Source: Cercopithifilaria johnstoni (taxonomy: Eukaryota > Nematoda > Chromadorea > Rhabditida > Onchocercidae). From it: a stretch of 64,000 nucleotides of DNA. Under the pieces are notes generated by a model. It was given only the letters and a program-made list of their open reading frames with translations, was not told where the DNA came from and made no database searches. The translations under genes and the position numbers were made by a program. Position 1 is the first letter of the stretch; each line of letters starts with the position of its first letter. The stretch covers positions 83,414 to 147,413 of the forward strand of contig CAKAEH010000178.1 of assembly GCA_916381525.1 (NCBI GenBank), written 5' to 3'. Shown piece after piece: positions 27,244 to 40,592 of the stretch.

Positions 27244-29118
27244 TGTATTAATGTTTGTATGTTTGTTGGCAACTTTTATTTCAAAACTACTTAAGCACAA
27301 TAAATGCTTCATTAATTTTTATTTACCATAAAATCGTAAGTTTCCATGTTTTTTCCCACTGAGAATTCCAAGTAATTCATTAAAATTTTCTATGATAATG
27401 AAATTAAAAAATCAAAATTATCATAACTGACAGCATTTGTTGAAACATAAAATTGTCTAAATTAATTACAAATGAAAAAGAAAGTTAAAAATTTTCATCA
27501 ATTAAGTTAGCTATAAAATAACCTTTCTTATTAATAATCCATAAATACTTGAAGAATAAAATTGCTAAATGAAATTAGAGCACATACTGAATGATCAATG
27601 TGTAATGTAGCAGGGATATAATCCAATATATATTATGATGATACTTCTGGTCAGTCATCTGCCTTACAGCATTCAATCTTCATCACTAAATTTTTCTATG
27701 ATTTAGAATGCGCGATGTGTGATCTTTCAATAAGTCCGTAGAGAGATCTGCTTTAATTTATTTATTTCGTCTTCTTTCTTTCTTCTTCTCTTAACTTAAA
27801 TTTGATACCAAAGCTAGAACCAATAGAATTCATTGTCTATAATTTATAGTATCTGAATCTTCATATTATAAAATAATACTATTCTGATGAATGCTGATTT
27901 ATCTCGTTTTTCTTACAAATTTCTTTATAAATTGATCATTCTAAAGTTATTTAATTCATGGAAAATGTTGAAAATGTTCTCTTTCATTCTGAAAATTTTT
28001 CAAAATTCAGGAAACCCTCATCGTGACAAAATTTGGTGATAGGGAAAATCCATTTGTAAAATCAGTTGAGAAATAATAATCGCTGTGAAATCATTCTAAA
28101 TGTGCTTTCCAAAGTTCCTTAAGTTGTCTTTATAAATTTCCTGTTGAGCAATAATGCGAAACGGGTCCTTCGCCCTCCATTAACACATCCTTCATTTTTA
28201 ATTTCCATTCACTCTTCCACCATAACATACCTGATGGAATGAGTAAATGACAGCAAAAATTTTTAATAATTGAACTTTTAGTTCATTTTATTATTTTTTG
28301 TAAATTCAACTTTGTCTTTGCAATTAAATTTTTTTTAGTATTAGAATTAATATTAATGAATGCACTGATTACCTTATCGAAATAAATCGAAAGAGAGGGA
28401 TCAGCATAAGTCAGGTATATTAGGTATAAATGACAGATGCTAATTTTTAACATCCTTTGGTAAAATAATTTGTAAAATTATAATAAAGCTTTAAAACTGC
28501 ACTCTCATTGATACAAGATCAATGTTTCTGCTTTTGATTTCGATCTTTCAGATCTTGTGGTCAGAGAAATATTTTATATAACCGATAATTGATTCTTCTC
28601 TAAATTAATTATATTTTAAATCATTCATAATTTAGAGAGAATGGCGATGACCTCAAAGTTCAAAATTAAAATTAATGAAAGTTACTAATAGTGAAGAATG
28701 TGAAATTTGATGAAATTAAGCAAAGTTTTTCTTATAAATTGAATAAATAAAAGTAAAGAATTGGAAGAACTTTATAGTCCCTTCTTAATTTCTAAATTTT
28801 CATTTCTTTAGAGATAAAAATTGTTATCGTATAAAATTTCAATTTATTATATCTATCTCAATTTTTCATTAATATGATTTATCGTTAGAAAGTACATAAA
28901 TACGATTCGACAAACAAATATAAAGGTGAGGTCAAAGGTGAAGAAAATTAGCTGAAAAGTGAAAAGAAAGAAATTAACATGAGAGGAGGAATAGAGGATA
29001 AAGTTATGAGAAGTTATAACAAATTTCGTAGTCTTTTTGACATTCCACATAAAATAAGTGGTTTTAAGGGGTAAAAAGGCCTTCGTGGCTTTTCTTTACA
29101 TTAAAAATTATCCAAAAC

Positions 29119-29119
<1 letters not shown>

Positions 29120-29148
<29 letters not shown>
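29120..29148. repeat. (CT)n microsatellite
   Basis: A near-pure CT repeat of about 29 bases, some 680 bases before the second FN3-like gene. Confidence 0.88.
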
Positions 29149-29149
<1 letters not shown>

Positions 29150-29828
29150 ATCCTGCAGATATTTTTATCGGTTCCTTGCACTAACAAAGAGTTTGTAGGT
29201 TTTTTAGACAATGAAACAAACTGAAATGAATTGAGATTTCATTTCTTCTGTTCTTCTTTTCTTTAGTTTTAAGAAATTTTGCTTCCTAATAGGATATCTG
29301 TCAATAACATAGCATATAAAATGACCTTGTAAAAGTCAAGTAGACAATGTCCTCAGTTTTGGTTGGTCGTACAGAGAAAGTCTTAAACCAAACTATTGAA
29401 AAGAATTCTTTGACTTATGAACATACAAAAGTCTATTTTGAAAATTTCTCTCACAACATTGTCCAGCAAGTCGTAAATCAATCAGTAGGATAGATTGTTA
29501 CCAATGACTATACAATTAGTTTTATAATTTTACACTTATCTTCACCACATGAACGAAAAATCTGTTTCACTCAAAAAAATCGAACTTTTGATAGAACTTT
29601 TAAGTTTCATGTATATTTTATGATATAATAGCAACGATTATTGCATTTCAACAAACTGCAACTCATTTAAATTAAGAAAAAAAGGTAAATTAGAGTAATT
29701 AAAAAAATGTTTGATTTTTCTAGATTGATTAAGCAATGTTAATTTACTATGCTTCGGTTGAAAATTTCTATTCGATGAAAATGTTATTCGATCAAAAAAC
29801 ATTTATACTATTGAAATTGATAAAGTAA

Positions 29829-32800
29829 ATGTATGGAATGATCTTCTTCATGCTTAGATTAATCATTGTTTTTTCTTCTGTATTGTACGCTGCTGTTTAT
29901 GGTAATCCAAAGTACCAGCGGATATTTATCAATGCAAGGTTTGTTCTTTCCAAACTTTCTCTCACAATTTTCAGCTTCTTGACCATACCAGATAATCTAT
30001 CTTATCTTTTTTTCAGCTTCGATTAGTAAAGGAAAAATGAAGGCTTTGACTTAAGGATGTTTAAACAAAAAGTAATTTCCCTCTTACCGCTTCATTTCAG
30101 GGCAATAAATTTTGTAGATACGACAAAGCACGGCTTTCGGATCGTTCTTTTGAATTCATTTCTGGAAGCTCATCTTTCACCAACCCAAATTCCAACATTA
30201 TTCATTTCGGCAATTCCACTAAAATCAGACGAACCGCTTATTAGTAAAGTCTTTTATCCTGATAGCATTCGGGAGGACAAACAGGTCATCCGTTTAATCG
30301 CTTTCAAATTTCTCGGTTAATTTGATATATCAAAAGTATGTAAATAGTTAAGCAAATAGAAATGGGAATGAATTAAACATTCGCTCTAGTTGTTCTGATC
30401 CATCACAGACACAAATTCCTACTACATTGCCGAATACCAAAAAAAATCGTAGTAAAAAAGTGAAAAGGTGAAGCTATATTTGCTTTATACAAAATGAATG
30501 CTGCTGACTAAATGGGTTTGTATATTTTGAAGAAAATATCAATTCGATTAAAACTTGACTTACCAATGAATCGACTTACTGATATTATTTAGGTATATTT
30601 ATCAGATTTACGAGAACGATCATGGTATTATGTTTGCGTTGAGTGGGAGAATTTCAACAGACATAATGAAACGACCGGGACGGATTGCCGATTGTTGCGG
30701 ACTTTAGATCGATTTGGGAAAAATGCAGACACAACAGTGGAGGATGTTGAGGTAGTCGATATTACGGCAACTACAATGCAATTCAAAATTCGCTCCATCA
30801 CGAATTTTCCAATGAGGTCTCCTTTTTTCGTTTGTCCGTTTGAAAATAGTCTTTCCGGATATCAAGAAACAGATTTTCAATTCTTTCAATCCATTTCCAT
30901 CACTTGTCTCATTTATTATCTTTCATTGCTATCAGTCGAATGAAACTGACGGACCATTTATCTTTTCCATTATAACCAGATATATGAGTTAATAGCCTTT
31001 TTTCATTATTTATAGTAATCTTACAGTAATTTGTCAGATTAATCCATAAGAGATGTCACCAAAAGGCACTCGGTTGATCGTTATCGTTATGGTTGACAGT
31101 GATTCAGTCCTTGAGGATGCCGATCGTTGGTGAAGCTTTCACCTACGTTACACTTTCATTCCCTCTTATCACTCAATAATTTAATGTAAAAATGCGAATA
31201 ATAAGGGAATGCATCAATGTCGAATCTCTTTAAAAAATGTCATTGAGTGACAAATGTTTCGCATTGTTCTACTTTGATCAAATAATAAATTAGGAAATTC
31301 GGCATTCCTAACCTTGTATTTACAATAAATTAAACTTCATAACTTTATGTATTTTGAATTAACATTTTATGCCTACCAATAAGTTAGAACTTTCAATGTA
31401 AAGGTAATAATAATTTAAGATAAATATCAGTTTAGTTTTCAAATTTTAAAAACTGAAAATAAAATTCTTTGTTAGAAGTTTCTGTTTTCTCTCTTTAGTT
31501 TATTAGTTTCTACAATGAAATTCGCTTAGAATCTGACAACAAAAAAAGCTTATGAAATGGAATTTTAACAATAATTTCTGCTTTCGAAAAATAGCTAATA
31601 ATTAAATTACAATAATAATTAAATGAAAAGTTATTAATATAAAAACGACAGACTAAAAAGAATCAATTTGAAATTTGTAGAAATCAGAAGAAAATATATT
31701 AACAATCTGTTCTCTAGCTGCCATACGTTAATTCTCAATCTTTTCCTTCTTTTTCCTAATATTTATCAATAGGGATAAACTAATATCTTCCCTCAAATGT
31801 TTTTCTATGAAAGTGAAGGTAATGTTGGATGAGAAAAATTCATTATTTGAATGCCGTTGCAAACTAACCTAACAAAATTCCAAAGAATCATTCGTTAAAA
31901 ACTGAAACATTAATGAATAGAAAGTAAAAGGAACAATTTAAGGAATGATTAATATCGTTGGCTTTCTTTTGATTTTTAGTAATATTATGAATGATTGAAA
32001 GATGCTAAGAATATTTCGAGCAGTTTCATTAAGATTCTGCAAAGATTCAAATGGAATGATACTAATCATTTTGTTAGGATAGCCTTATTTAACGAAAGAT
32101 ATTTAGCAGAAACGGATATGTCTGTTTTCAGAGTTCCATTCTTCAATGTATCTATCACTTTTCATAATCCTTTATAAATTTAAGATAAGGATAGGGTACA
32201 TGAAATTTTTATTAGCCAGTATCAATAAAATAAGGAGCCAAAAGAGTCTCACAGAATTTCCTCTCTTCAGCCATTCCTTCTGCAATGAAATGTAATTTAA
32301 AACTTATATTCCTTGGATTATAGAGCGATTGCCACATTACAAGGTGGTGACGTGCCACAGACAGGCTCGCAAGTATTTGAATTTCGTGAGCCATCCGATC
32401 TCGATGTATTATTCACCTTTCTAAAACACGACACAGAATATGGGAAGTTATGTATTCGTGAGGAACCACTTACGCGAGGTTATACTTCTATGGGTCGTTA
32501 TGTATCCGGTATGAGTATCGAAAAGTGCTATTTCGGTATGGTTTATTTTGAAATTATGCAAAATAAAATTAAATTAAACTTTAACATGAATTACTAATAT
32601 CTTCTTGATATTGTCACTGATTGTTTGAGCAAATTTGCTTAAACTTTCAGCTTTACTTTTCTTATTGATCTATTTCATTTTCAATTTAGGAAAATTAAAA
32701 ACGAAAGATTACGAATTATCAACATATGATATGGAAGCCAGTCCATACAGATTCGCTACCTCTTCCACTCGCACAATTTTCATTAGTTACAGTATCACTT

Positions 32801-32835
32801 TCTTGTACTTTCTTATTTTCTATATTCTAGAGTAA
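29829..32835 (+). CDS. Secreted or GPI-anchored FN3-like protein, copy 2
   Basis: Five exons: 29829-29938, 30101-30284, 30593-30816, 32324-32535 and 32690-32835, all GT-AG and phase-consistent, giving 291 residues. Exons 2, 3 and 4 are exactly 184, 224 and 212 bases, the same as in the copy at 9146-12792, and every intron has the same phase, so the two genes arose by duplication. The N-terminus is hydrophobic (MYGMIFFMLRLIIVFSSVLY) and ends in a signal-peptide-like VYG before NPKYQRIF. Shared landmarks are SWYYVCVEWENFNRHNE, TDCRLLRTLDRFGKNADT, EPSDLDVLFTFLKHDTEYG and SIEKCYFG. The tail is hydrophobic (TIFISYSITFLYFLIFYILE) and ends at the stop, suiting a GPI or membrane anchor. Cellular role is unknown; a surface location is inferred. 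Confidence 0.9.
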
Positions 32836-34073
32836 ACTGCTCATAACACTTGTCTTCTCCATTTTTCAACTGATCTTCATAAACTCTATAAATTTTTAAC
32901 TACTGAGATATTTTATTTAATGAAATATAATTTCATCATCCATTCTATTTCCATCGTTCTGTTCCACATTATCAATTTTCTTGAAGATATACTTCTGAAA
33001 CCTAATAATTCCATCAAATTACTTGAATGAAGTCATGATGATAGTGTTTACTTGCAATGGTTTTTAGTACCTTTTTGCAATCTGAAAATTCTGATTATGC
33101 ACCTTAATAGTGCAATATCCACAATATAATTACAGTAGTCCATTTATTATAAATGATAAGAGTGCTCTTCTTAAACAAATAAGGTTTACTTCTGACTTTT
33201 TCTATCTCATTTCCGAAATACATACAGTATGCTATCAATAAGCTTACATTTCGTCATATTTCGTCAGTGTAAATTCAATTGAGATAATTTCAGTGATACT
33301 TATTCAATTATATCAGAATTGGTCATTATATCATCTCAAATAGAGTACCATTATATTGAATTATGAGAATTCCTCTGTTTTTTCATTTTTTCAAGTATTA
33401 TTATCCATAATATATTTGCATGCAATAATCATCATCTACATATTGAAAATATTTTATTTACTTTAAAATTTGTAATGAATTGTTCGTCTGTAAATTCATA
33501 CTCATCATCTTCGTCACTTTTTTCTACCAAATGCTTTTACTGTCATTCGTATGGTACCAACTTTTTTTGTTGTTATCTGCTTAATATTCAAGATTAGTTG
33601 CCATCATAGTGTTAGAATTTGCAATGATGTCGCTAACTAGCGAATTGTGTGACAACAACGTTGTCTACTCTGTAAACATTCAGAAGTAACTGTTATTCAA
33701 TGTCTTCAGGATTTGTTAAATTGCTATGTTAACAAATTAATTCTTACAAATTGTTAGTTAACAAATTGAAGGAGAATTCGATCAGTTGCATTATTATGTA
33801 ATAAAGAATTCGATCAGCTGAATTATTATGTAATAAAGAATTCGATCAGTTGCATTATTATATAATAAACTTTTCTCTTCGGAATATTAAGCAATAAAAA
33901 GGAAGCCTCTTTTAACAATAATCAGTCTTGAAATTGGAAAAATTATGTCCTGCAAAACTTGGCAATGATAATATATTTGTGATTTGAACTTAGTGACAGC
34001 AATTGAGCAATATTCAGTTTCATCCAGATATTTTTGCTAGAAATTTTGAGTAAATGATGAAGACACAGACTGT
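32836..34073. other. Intergenic stretch with a 32-bp triple repeat
   Basis: AT-rich spacer between the second FN3-like gene and the small spliced gene at 34074. A short ATG frame near 33625 (MMSLTSELCDNNVVYS) runs into a donor-like GTAAAC, but I could not link it to the next gene. The tandem repeat at 33774-33869 is listed separately. Confidence 0.5.
33774..33869. repeat. Three tandem copies of a 32-bp unit
   Basis: Units start GAATTCGATCAGTTGCATTA and end in AATAAA. Copies begin at 33774, 33806 and 33838; the middle one has AGCTGAATTA in place of AGTTGCATTA, and the last has TATATAATAAA. Just upstream, GTTAACAAATT also occurs twice. Confidence 0.92.
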
Positions 34074-34836
34074 ATGTCAAACCTATACGATGAGATACGG
34101 TAACTAGATTAATCAGAAGAACATCTTTTTTAGAGCTTCAATACCTGATACCTCCAGCATTAAATCAAGCAATCAATTAAAGAGATGGCACATTTTATTA
34201 ACTATGGAATATTATGGGTAGAATAATCTGTTGCTATGTTTTCCAATAGTATTAAATTAATTCAAGCTAATTATAGATTTCAGATTAAAACCATCGACAA
34301 ACCCAAATTGTGGCGGTCTTGAAAATCATCCGGTGAGTACAAGAAGTTGAAAATAAAGAACAATCGAATTATCCAATCAGTGCAAATCATTTAGTGATAA
34401 CGGAAACGGGACATATTAATTATTTCTAACCGAATATACTTATTAAGTGTATTTTTAACGATGCATAAATCAAAAATTGTCTTACGCAAAAATGTTAGAA
34501 ATATTTTTAATGACAATTGTTCAACATCACTAATTCTTCAATCAGCAACAACCACCCAATTTTAAAACAATTCTCTTCATTGGAACATAAAAATTTCAGG
34601 CCGATACATTACAACCTAAGGAAATAGCAGCAACTGCTTCATCATACGGCGACGGAACTAACAAATTGGCCTGTCATTCATGTAATAGGGAAGGAATAAT
34701 AATGAGTCTACGCAAAAATAACATTTGTTAAATGCATTGAGATGAACTAATGGATGTATTGCTTAATACATTTGACGCAGTTATTGATGGAAGGGCAGAG
34801 TTACTTGTGAACTTCAATTGTGAACCTTCAAAATAA
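34074..34836 (+). CDS. Small uncharacterised spliced gene, about 111 residues
   Basis: Five exons are proposed: 34074-34099, 34134-34217, 34284-34332, 34600-34681 and 34742-34836. All junctions keep one frame to a TAA that overlaps an AATAAA. Peptide landmarks in order are MSNLYDEIRASIPDTSS, YYGLKPSTNPNCGG, PADTLQPKEIAATASSYGDG and ELMDVLLNTFDAVIDGRAEL. Codon content is far less AT-biased than the flanks. Introns are very short, 34 to 267 bases. Weak points: the last acceptor is GAG rather than CAG/TAG; the second exon (84 bases) can be skipped in frame; the frame stays open upstream of the chosen ATG as NDEDTDC, after another GAG acceptor, so the true start may lie further 5'. Without the last intron the frame would end after CNREGIIMSLRKNNIC at 34729-34731. 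I do not recognise the family and there is no signal peptide. It is convergent with NVL. Confidence 0.5.
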
Positions 34837-35718
34837 ACATTAAAACAGTGACGAAAATTTGATCTTTCGAAATGAATGTTTGAATGTAAAAACACAGTAT
34901 TACTGTAAGCAAAGACAACGTTTTTTAAAAAAAATCTTATACTAAATATTTCATAAGAAGACAATTTATATGAAATTTAAAAAAAAAGTGGAAAGAGGGA
35001 AGTTTAGGATCTTTCCCTTTCATCCAATGATTTCCTCTATAGACAATGGCATTTTATAGGAACCAACTTCTAATGATACTTCAAAGTTGATTCCTCTCTT
35101 CTACCTTACTAAATTCGATTTGTTACACATAAATTCATATAAGCTATTTATATTAATATTCATATAGACCATTCATATAAACAAGTAGGGACCAACACAT
35201 GAATTTCACTATAATTGAAATGAGACCTTCACTCGCTCGTCATATAACTGTTAAAATTAATACTTTTTATTTGCACAGTTGAGGGTCTGAAAATTAAACT
35301 TGAGAAGGGAATGTGTTGCAAACAGTGAGCACCTGACTATACAAAAAAAAAAGATAGCTAATGCTGTATATCGTCGCCAATTGAGGGTGGTCCTCACATG
35401 TCATTACAGCTCATGCTTCACAACTTTTTAGCACTAGAATCAGTTAGCACGTTCGAGCTTTTTTCTCTCTATATTCTTATGATTATAATCGATGAAAGGC
35501 ACGAAATATGTCGTATGCCAAATGTGAATTCCAGTAGCGACCAGATTCTAACATATGTTGAAAAGAACAATGGATAAGAACCAAATTTGCAAAATCTACA
35601 AGAGCTTTACCATAGCTATAAGTACCGACCAGAAAACAATTCAATAGCTGGTTCACTTCACTTTATTTTCTCGACGATTTCATTTAACGTAACATAACAG
35701 CGTGATTTAAATACCAAG
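34837..35718. other. Convergent 3' region of NVL and the small + strand gene
   Basis: No coding exons are supported. A TTTATT at 35662-35667 reads AATAAA on the minus strand, about 52 bases past the NVL stop, and is its likely poly(A) signal. The stretch 35280-35640 is less AT-rich than the flanks but has no usable frame. Confidence 0.5.
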
Positions 35719-38700
35719 TTATGATTTCAATTTTCCATACAGTTTCTTTAACTTCTGGTAAACAATTCGGTCTTTTTCTTGAACAGACGGCCTTATTCGC
35801 AGGGCTGCATTTTGGAAATGTCTCATTGTCACTCGATGACATCCACTTGTATTGCTTCCAGATATGCTTTCTTGCATAGCTACAATACCCGCCTCATGCA
35901 CAAGTGCTGCTACGTCTGCTCCTCTGAAATTTAAATGAATACGCACAAATATATCACAATAATATTCGTTACATCTATGGTTGTAATCATAAAACAAAGT
36001 AACGAATTTCTTAAATGTTGGAATTTTTAATATTTAGAGTTACTTACTAATTAGTCGAATGCTTCCTTCTCTTCTAGACATTTTTGGATTAGCAGCATAA
36101 ATTACAATAACAGCAACTTTAGATCAATATTATCAAAAAGCGAAAGTCTCACGCTATTAACGGAATGTTCCTAACTATAAAATAGTGCCTAAATTAGTCG
36201 AACTTTAAAACATACGTGAACCACTCAAGAGCAGGGTCCGCAGCAAGATCTCCGTAAGAAAAATCGTCCGATAAGTGAGGACGTTTTCCGTTATTTGTTA
36301 TTTTGCGAAGGATGTCTTCTTTCTCTTTTGTATTTGGAAAATCAACAAAAAGTATTTTATCCAATCTTCCAGGACGTAAAATAGCACCGTCAACAATGTC
36401 TATAATAGATTGGTTAATGATTGGTTAATGCATCAGACATTGGTTAATGTTATTAAGATATAATCATATACAACAATTACCTGTATTGAACATTTAGACT
36501 TGAAATGACTTTGTAAGTACGTCATAAAACACCATTTCAAATCTCATTACTTGGTGGAGATATAAGATGGTAATGGTATATTCATTTTGATTTTCGCTTG
36601 TTAAACAACAGTCAGAATTTTATCAGCTCGTTTGCAAATCCAAGGAACTCTCTTGTATCTCAATATTACGTACATTACCGCCACTGCGCCCTGTCTAATC
36701 CGATTTTGAGATAACATACAATAGTAAAATGATAAGAGTATACCTGGACGATTCGTTGCTCCTATCAAAAATACTTCTTTTCGGCTTTCTATACCATCCA
36801 TCTCCGTGAGCAGTTGATTTACCAACCTTGAACTGCCACTCATCTTCAAAAAAAAACATTACCACCATCAGGAGGTCGACAAATGCAGAAACATCAATTT
36901 TCACTATTGCATTAAGAATATAATACTCTAAAAAGTCAAATTAGATTTGAATTGAATTGCTTGAAAGGGAAAGAAAAATTCGTCAAAGAAGGAAGTATCG
37001 TACCTCACTGCTCATTCGCTTTGGACACAATGCATCAATTTCGTCGAAGAAAATAACACATGGTGAAGAATCTCTGGCCCTTTGAAAAACGGTACGCACT
37101 GCTCTTTCACTTTCTCCAACATACTGCATAACGATTCGAAGATAAATTTAACTTAATTCGTTTATATAACTGACTTAATAAAAAGTAGCATGAAGCCAAT
37201 ATTATCAGGATAATGCCTATTGTGATGTAAAAATGAATTGAGCAGATACCATGCTTAGCAATTCAGGGCCTTTGATGCTGATAAAATTCATGCCACTTTC
37301 ATTAGCAACAGCTTTCGCCAATAATGTTTTACCACAACCTGGTGGTCCACATAGCAATATTCCTTGAGGCCTGCTTTCTATTCCAAATTCATCGAAGAGT
37401 TCAGGTTGTTTTATAGGAACCTATAAAACTTCTTTTTATAATTTAATGAGTTAATAATTTAATCAACTAATTGCTTGATTCCAAGTAACCAGAAAGTAGA
37501 CCAAAACCATTCTGAGACATTGTGACTACTAATTTCTGAAACATACCGAATTTCTCCTAAGTCAAAGAAGTGCAACTCGTACAACGATGATGAAATGAAG
37601 AATAATAACTGTCCGAACTATTCATATACCAGTATACTTCAATACTATAGTAGTACATTGTTACAAGTATTCACATACCAGTATGCTCCATTTAAGTTCT
37701 TCACGAACGCTTTCAAGCGCACCAATATCATTCCATGTGATATCTGGAATAGTGGCGAATCCTTCACGTTTGGCCGATGGAACCACTAGAGTCAATGCTT
37801 TGTTGAAATCTTCCATGGTTACATGAATTTTCAGCAAATCAGTCTCATTCAATTGCTTTGATGACTTCAGCCAAGTAAGCACTGAAATAATTTGTGATTT
37901 CGAAATCTAAATCAAATCAAATTTAACTATTAAAGCCAAAAACCACACGAAATTTAAGCACTTAAGAGAAAGAATTCAATTTTACTCGGATAGATGTGCT
38001 AAAGCATACCGACCAATTATTATTTACATCAGCAACTAACAGCTTCTCTAATTTTTAATTTCTAATTAGCATTCATCAGAGAAATATAATACACGTGCTT
38101 TACAATTATTAGATAGTATCAAAACGATACTATTAATTCTTAGTACTGTAGCATCCTAGAGGAGAATTCAGGTCAAATTTTATAAATTATTGTTAGAAAC
38201 TTGAAATTCAAGACTTTTCAAAAAATTAAAAAAACAAGTCATACTTTTTTGCAATTCTAACTCGATTTGTTCAATTTTTTTCTCCCCATATTTACGTTCA
38301 TCCGTTGTTTCGAATATCCTTGAAGAGCATGGTAGATAAATAAAAATGATTTATATAGTTTTCATTTTTTAGAAATGCAAATCCTAACTGAGAACCAAGA
38401 AAAATATTAAATATCTTGTCTAATAATATACCCATTTATTGCTCTATTCACTGCACATGATGCTGCTTCCCTGGATAGAGCTTTAAGATCAGCTCCAACA
38501 TAGCCGGGAGTCAGGCGCGCCAGTTCCTGTAGTACTACTCTTTCATCTAGCCGAAGGCCTCTGAAAGATGAAATAAAATTGAGGGCTCAAAAACACTAAA
38601 ATGAAAAAACACAAAATTCAAGCCGTTCATGGCAACAAACACGATCCTAACATAATGAAAAATAAAAGAAAAAGATGAATACTTGCACACAATTTTCAAT

Positions 38701-40576
38701 ATTTTCGACCTAGCGCGTTTATTTGGGATTCCCAACGCTATTTCTTTGTCAAAACGACCAGCTCTTCGTAGAGCTGGATCCATAGTTTCCACTCTGCTTG
38801 TGGTACCTACAATTGAAATACATGATGGGATCAATTCATGATAAAGTTTGGCGTCTACAGCAGAACTACTACAGGACTTAGAAGTTGAACAGTTACCTAT
38901 TACCAGGACCAGGTTTCCTTTACGTACTTTTCTGATTGAAATATCTACATTTGTGTCGTCTGCGTTCACGTCAACATCTTTTATCGAATTTGACAAATCT
39001 AAAATACTTCACTTTGAAACAAAATCATTATAGACAAAGAGTTCACGGAAACAAACACTGAGCTTTATAACACCGTTATTTACCGTCAAGACAAGCAACA
39101 AGCTGTGACACAATACGCCTCTCCATTTCACGTTGTGCATTATCCCGTTTTGAGGCAATGGCATCGATATCATCTAAAAGTAAAACACATGGTGACTCTT
39201 CGATCGCTTTGTTGAATAATAACCGTATTTTTTGCTCGGTTTCACCGGATACTCCAGAAACTAATTCTGTCACTGCCACTTTCAAAATTGGTAGCTGGAA
39301 TTCCTGGAAAATAGGAAACTTTAAGAAACAAAAGGTGAATAACACCTCTATGATGTTCAAGAGCCAGCAATTGGTTTATGACTTTAAAAAAAGTAAAAGT
39401 AAAATCTAAAATACTTCTGAAGTACTAACCCCTGCAATAGCCTGAGCAAACAATGTTTTTCCGCATCCAGGAGGGCCATGAAGCAAAAAGCCAGTAGGAT
39501 GAGTAACTCCAAAGAGATCATCGATTTCCGGATGTAAAAGATGCATGACGAAACGACAAACTTCCTAGGAACAGAAATGTCAGTTCAACTATTCTGATGA
39601 AATGGAAATTGCGAGTCATGAAATATAGTACTAATCAAAGCAATCATAATTCCACCGCAATATTCAAACAAATCTTACCAAAAATTGTTGCTCACAACCA
39701 CCAATATCTGAAAACGTAACGTGTGATACACTGGGCTCTACGTTAATATCCGTTTTATACAATGATCCAAACGATGAATATGATTTTCGAGGCTTTTTCA
39801 ACTATAAAAACAAGAAATTAGACAAACTTTTAAATGGTCAAAAAAAGAAAACGATAAACAAGTTATAAAATGGAATTAAAAATCCTTACATCAGCTTCTG
39901 GTTTATCGTAAACAGGACTAAGCCTCTTCGCAGTTTTCATCCTAAAATCTATCAAACAATTAAGTAAACAAACCAAGAATTTGCTATTGATCCCTTCCTT
40001 ATCTCCACTCTTCTGGAAAATATCTATCATGGCAAATGACAAAAGATCTCCAGTAGATAAAATTTACTGATTATTTTTAGCAAATCAGCATGTTAAAATA
40101 AAAATTTGAGTTCCCAACACTAGCTTCCGCTTTCGTTCCACAACTGTTGATATGTCATTAGATTCGTTTGTCAGGTCGACTACGTTAGCATTCTTTATCT
40201 TTCCAAGCCCAATTTCTACCAATTTCAAGAAATCACGAAATTTCCGTCGGGTATATTCTCTAAATTAAATTGGAATATTCACGACAACAGAGAGATTGTG
40301 AAAACAGATAGTTGAGATTCAGAGAAAGCAAGACTAAAATAAACCAACGGATAAGTTTGCTGAAGATGATGGACGATATCTTCTGCGTCATATTCTACAT
40401 TCGCTTGCCAAACCTGTAAAGTCTCATACATCGTTAAGCGTACTTTTTATGACGAGGTGACATAATACGCAATAAATAACATAATGCTTTAAAACTTTAA
40501 AACTCACGTCACGGATGCGGGGCAAAAGACGCGGGTCAGATCGGAAACCAGAACCGGCTTTTTTGGCTTGCATCAT
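35719..40576 (-). CDS. mac-1: NVL-type AAA ATPase for 60S ribosome biogenesis
   Basis: Orthologue of NVL (yeast Rix7, C. elegans mac-1), a nucleolar double-AAA ATPase that remodels pre-60S particles. I join 18 exons, coding 5' to 3': 40508-40576, 40349-40413, 40121-40259, 39974-40023, 39890-39941, 39679-39801, 39430-39564, 39084-39303, 38897-38998, 38683-38806, 38432-38560, 38245-38318, 37679-37881, 37250-37420, 37004-37123, 36744-36843, about 36216-36399, and 35719-35923. The total is 754 residues, slightly shorter than animal homologues. The N-terminal domain has TYPEYTRRKFRDFLKLVE and basic linkers (KRKL, KKPRK). D1 has Walker A GPPGCGKT near 196-203, Walker B LLLDDID near 252-258 and VIGTTSRV at sensor 1. 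D2 has GPPGCGKT near 520-527, IFFDEID near 576-582, GATNRPD and ILRPGRLDK. The family hallmark VVPSAKREGF precedes D2. A trans-splice-like acceptor lies 5 bases before the ATG. The 50-base fourth exon was placed to keep frame and is the least certain. Confidence 0.96.
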
Positions 40577-40592
40577 AACGCCTGCAATAATT
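40577..40592 (-). other. Likely spliced-leader acceptor of NVL
   Basis: On the minus strand the sequence reads ATTATTGCAG, then GCGTT, then the ATG at 40576. A U-rich CAG acceptor five bases before the start, with no upstream cis exon in frame, is typical of nematode trans-splicing. It also agrees with NVL being a downstream operon gene. Confidence 0.55.

Larger units (their letters stand above)
12793..29828. other. 17-kb gene desert between the two FN3-like paralogues
   Basis: I find no gene model with consistent splice phases here. The stretch is AT-rich with many microsatellites and homopolymers. Moderately GC-richer pockets occur near 18000-18130, 20210-20480, 22600-22800 and 24440-24540. 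The 20170-20480 pocket has overlapping 60-70 codon frames on both strands but no recognisable motifs. These pockets may be conserved regulatory elements or decayed genes. Confidence 0.5.
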
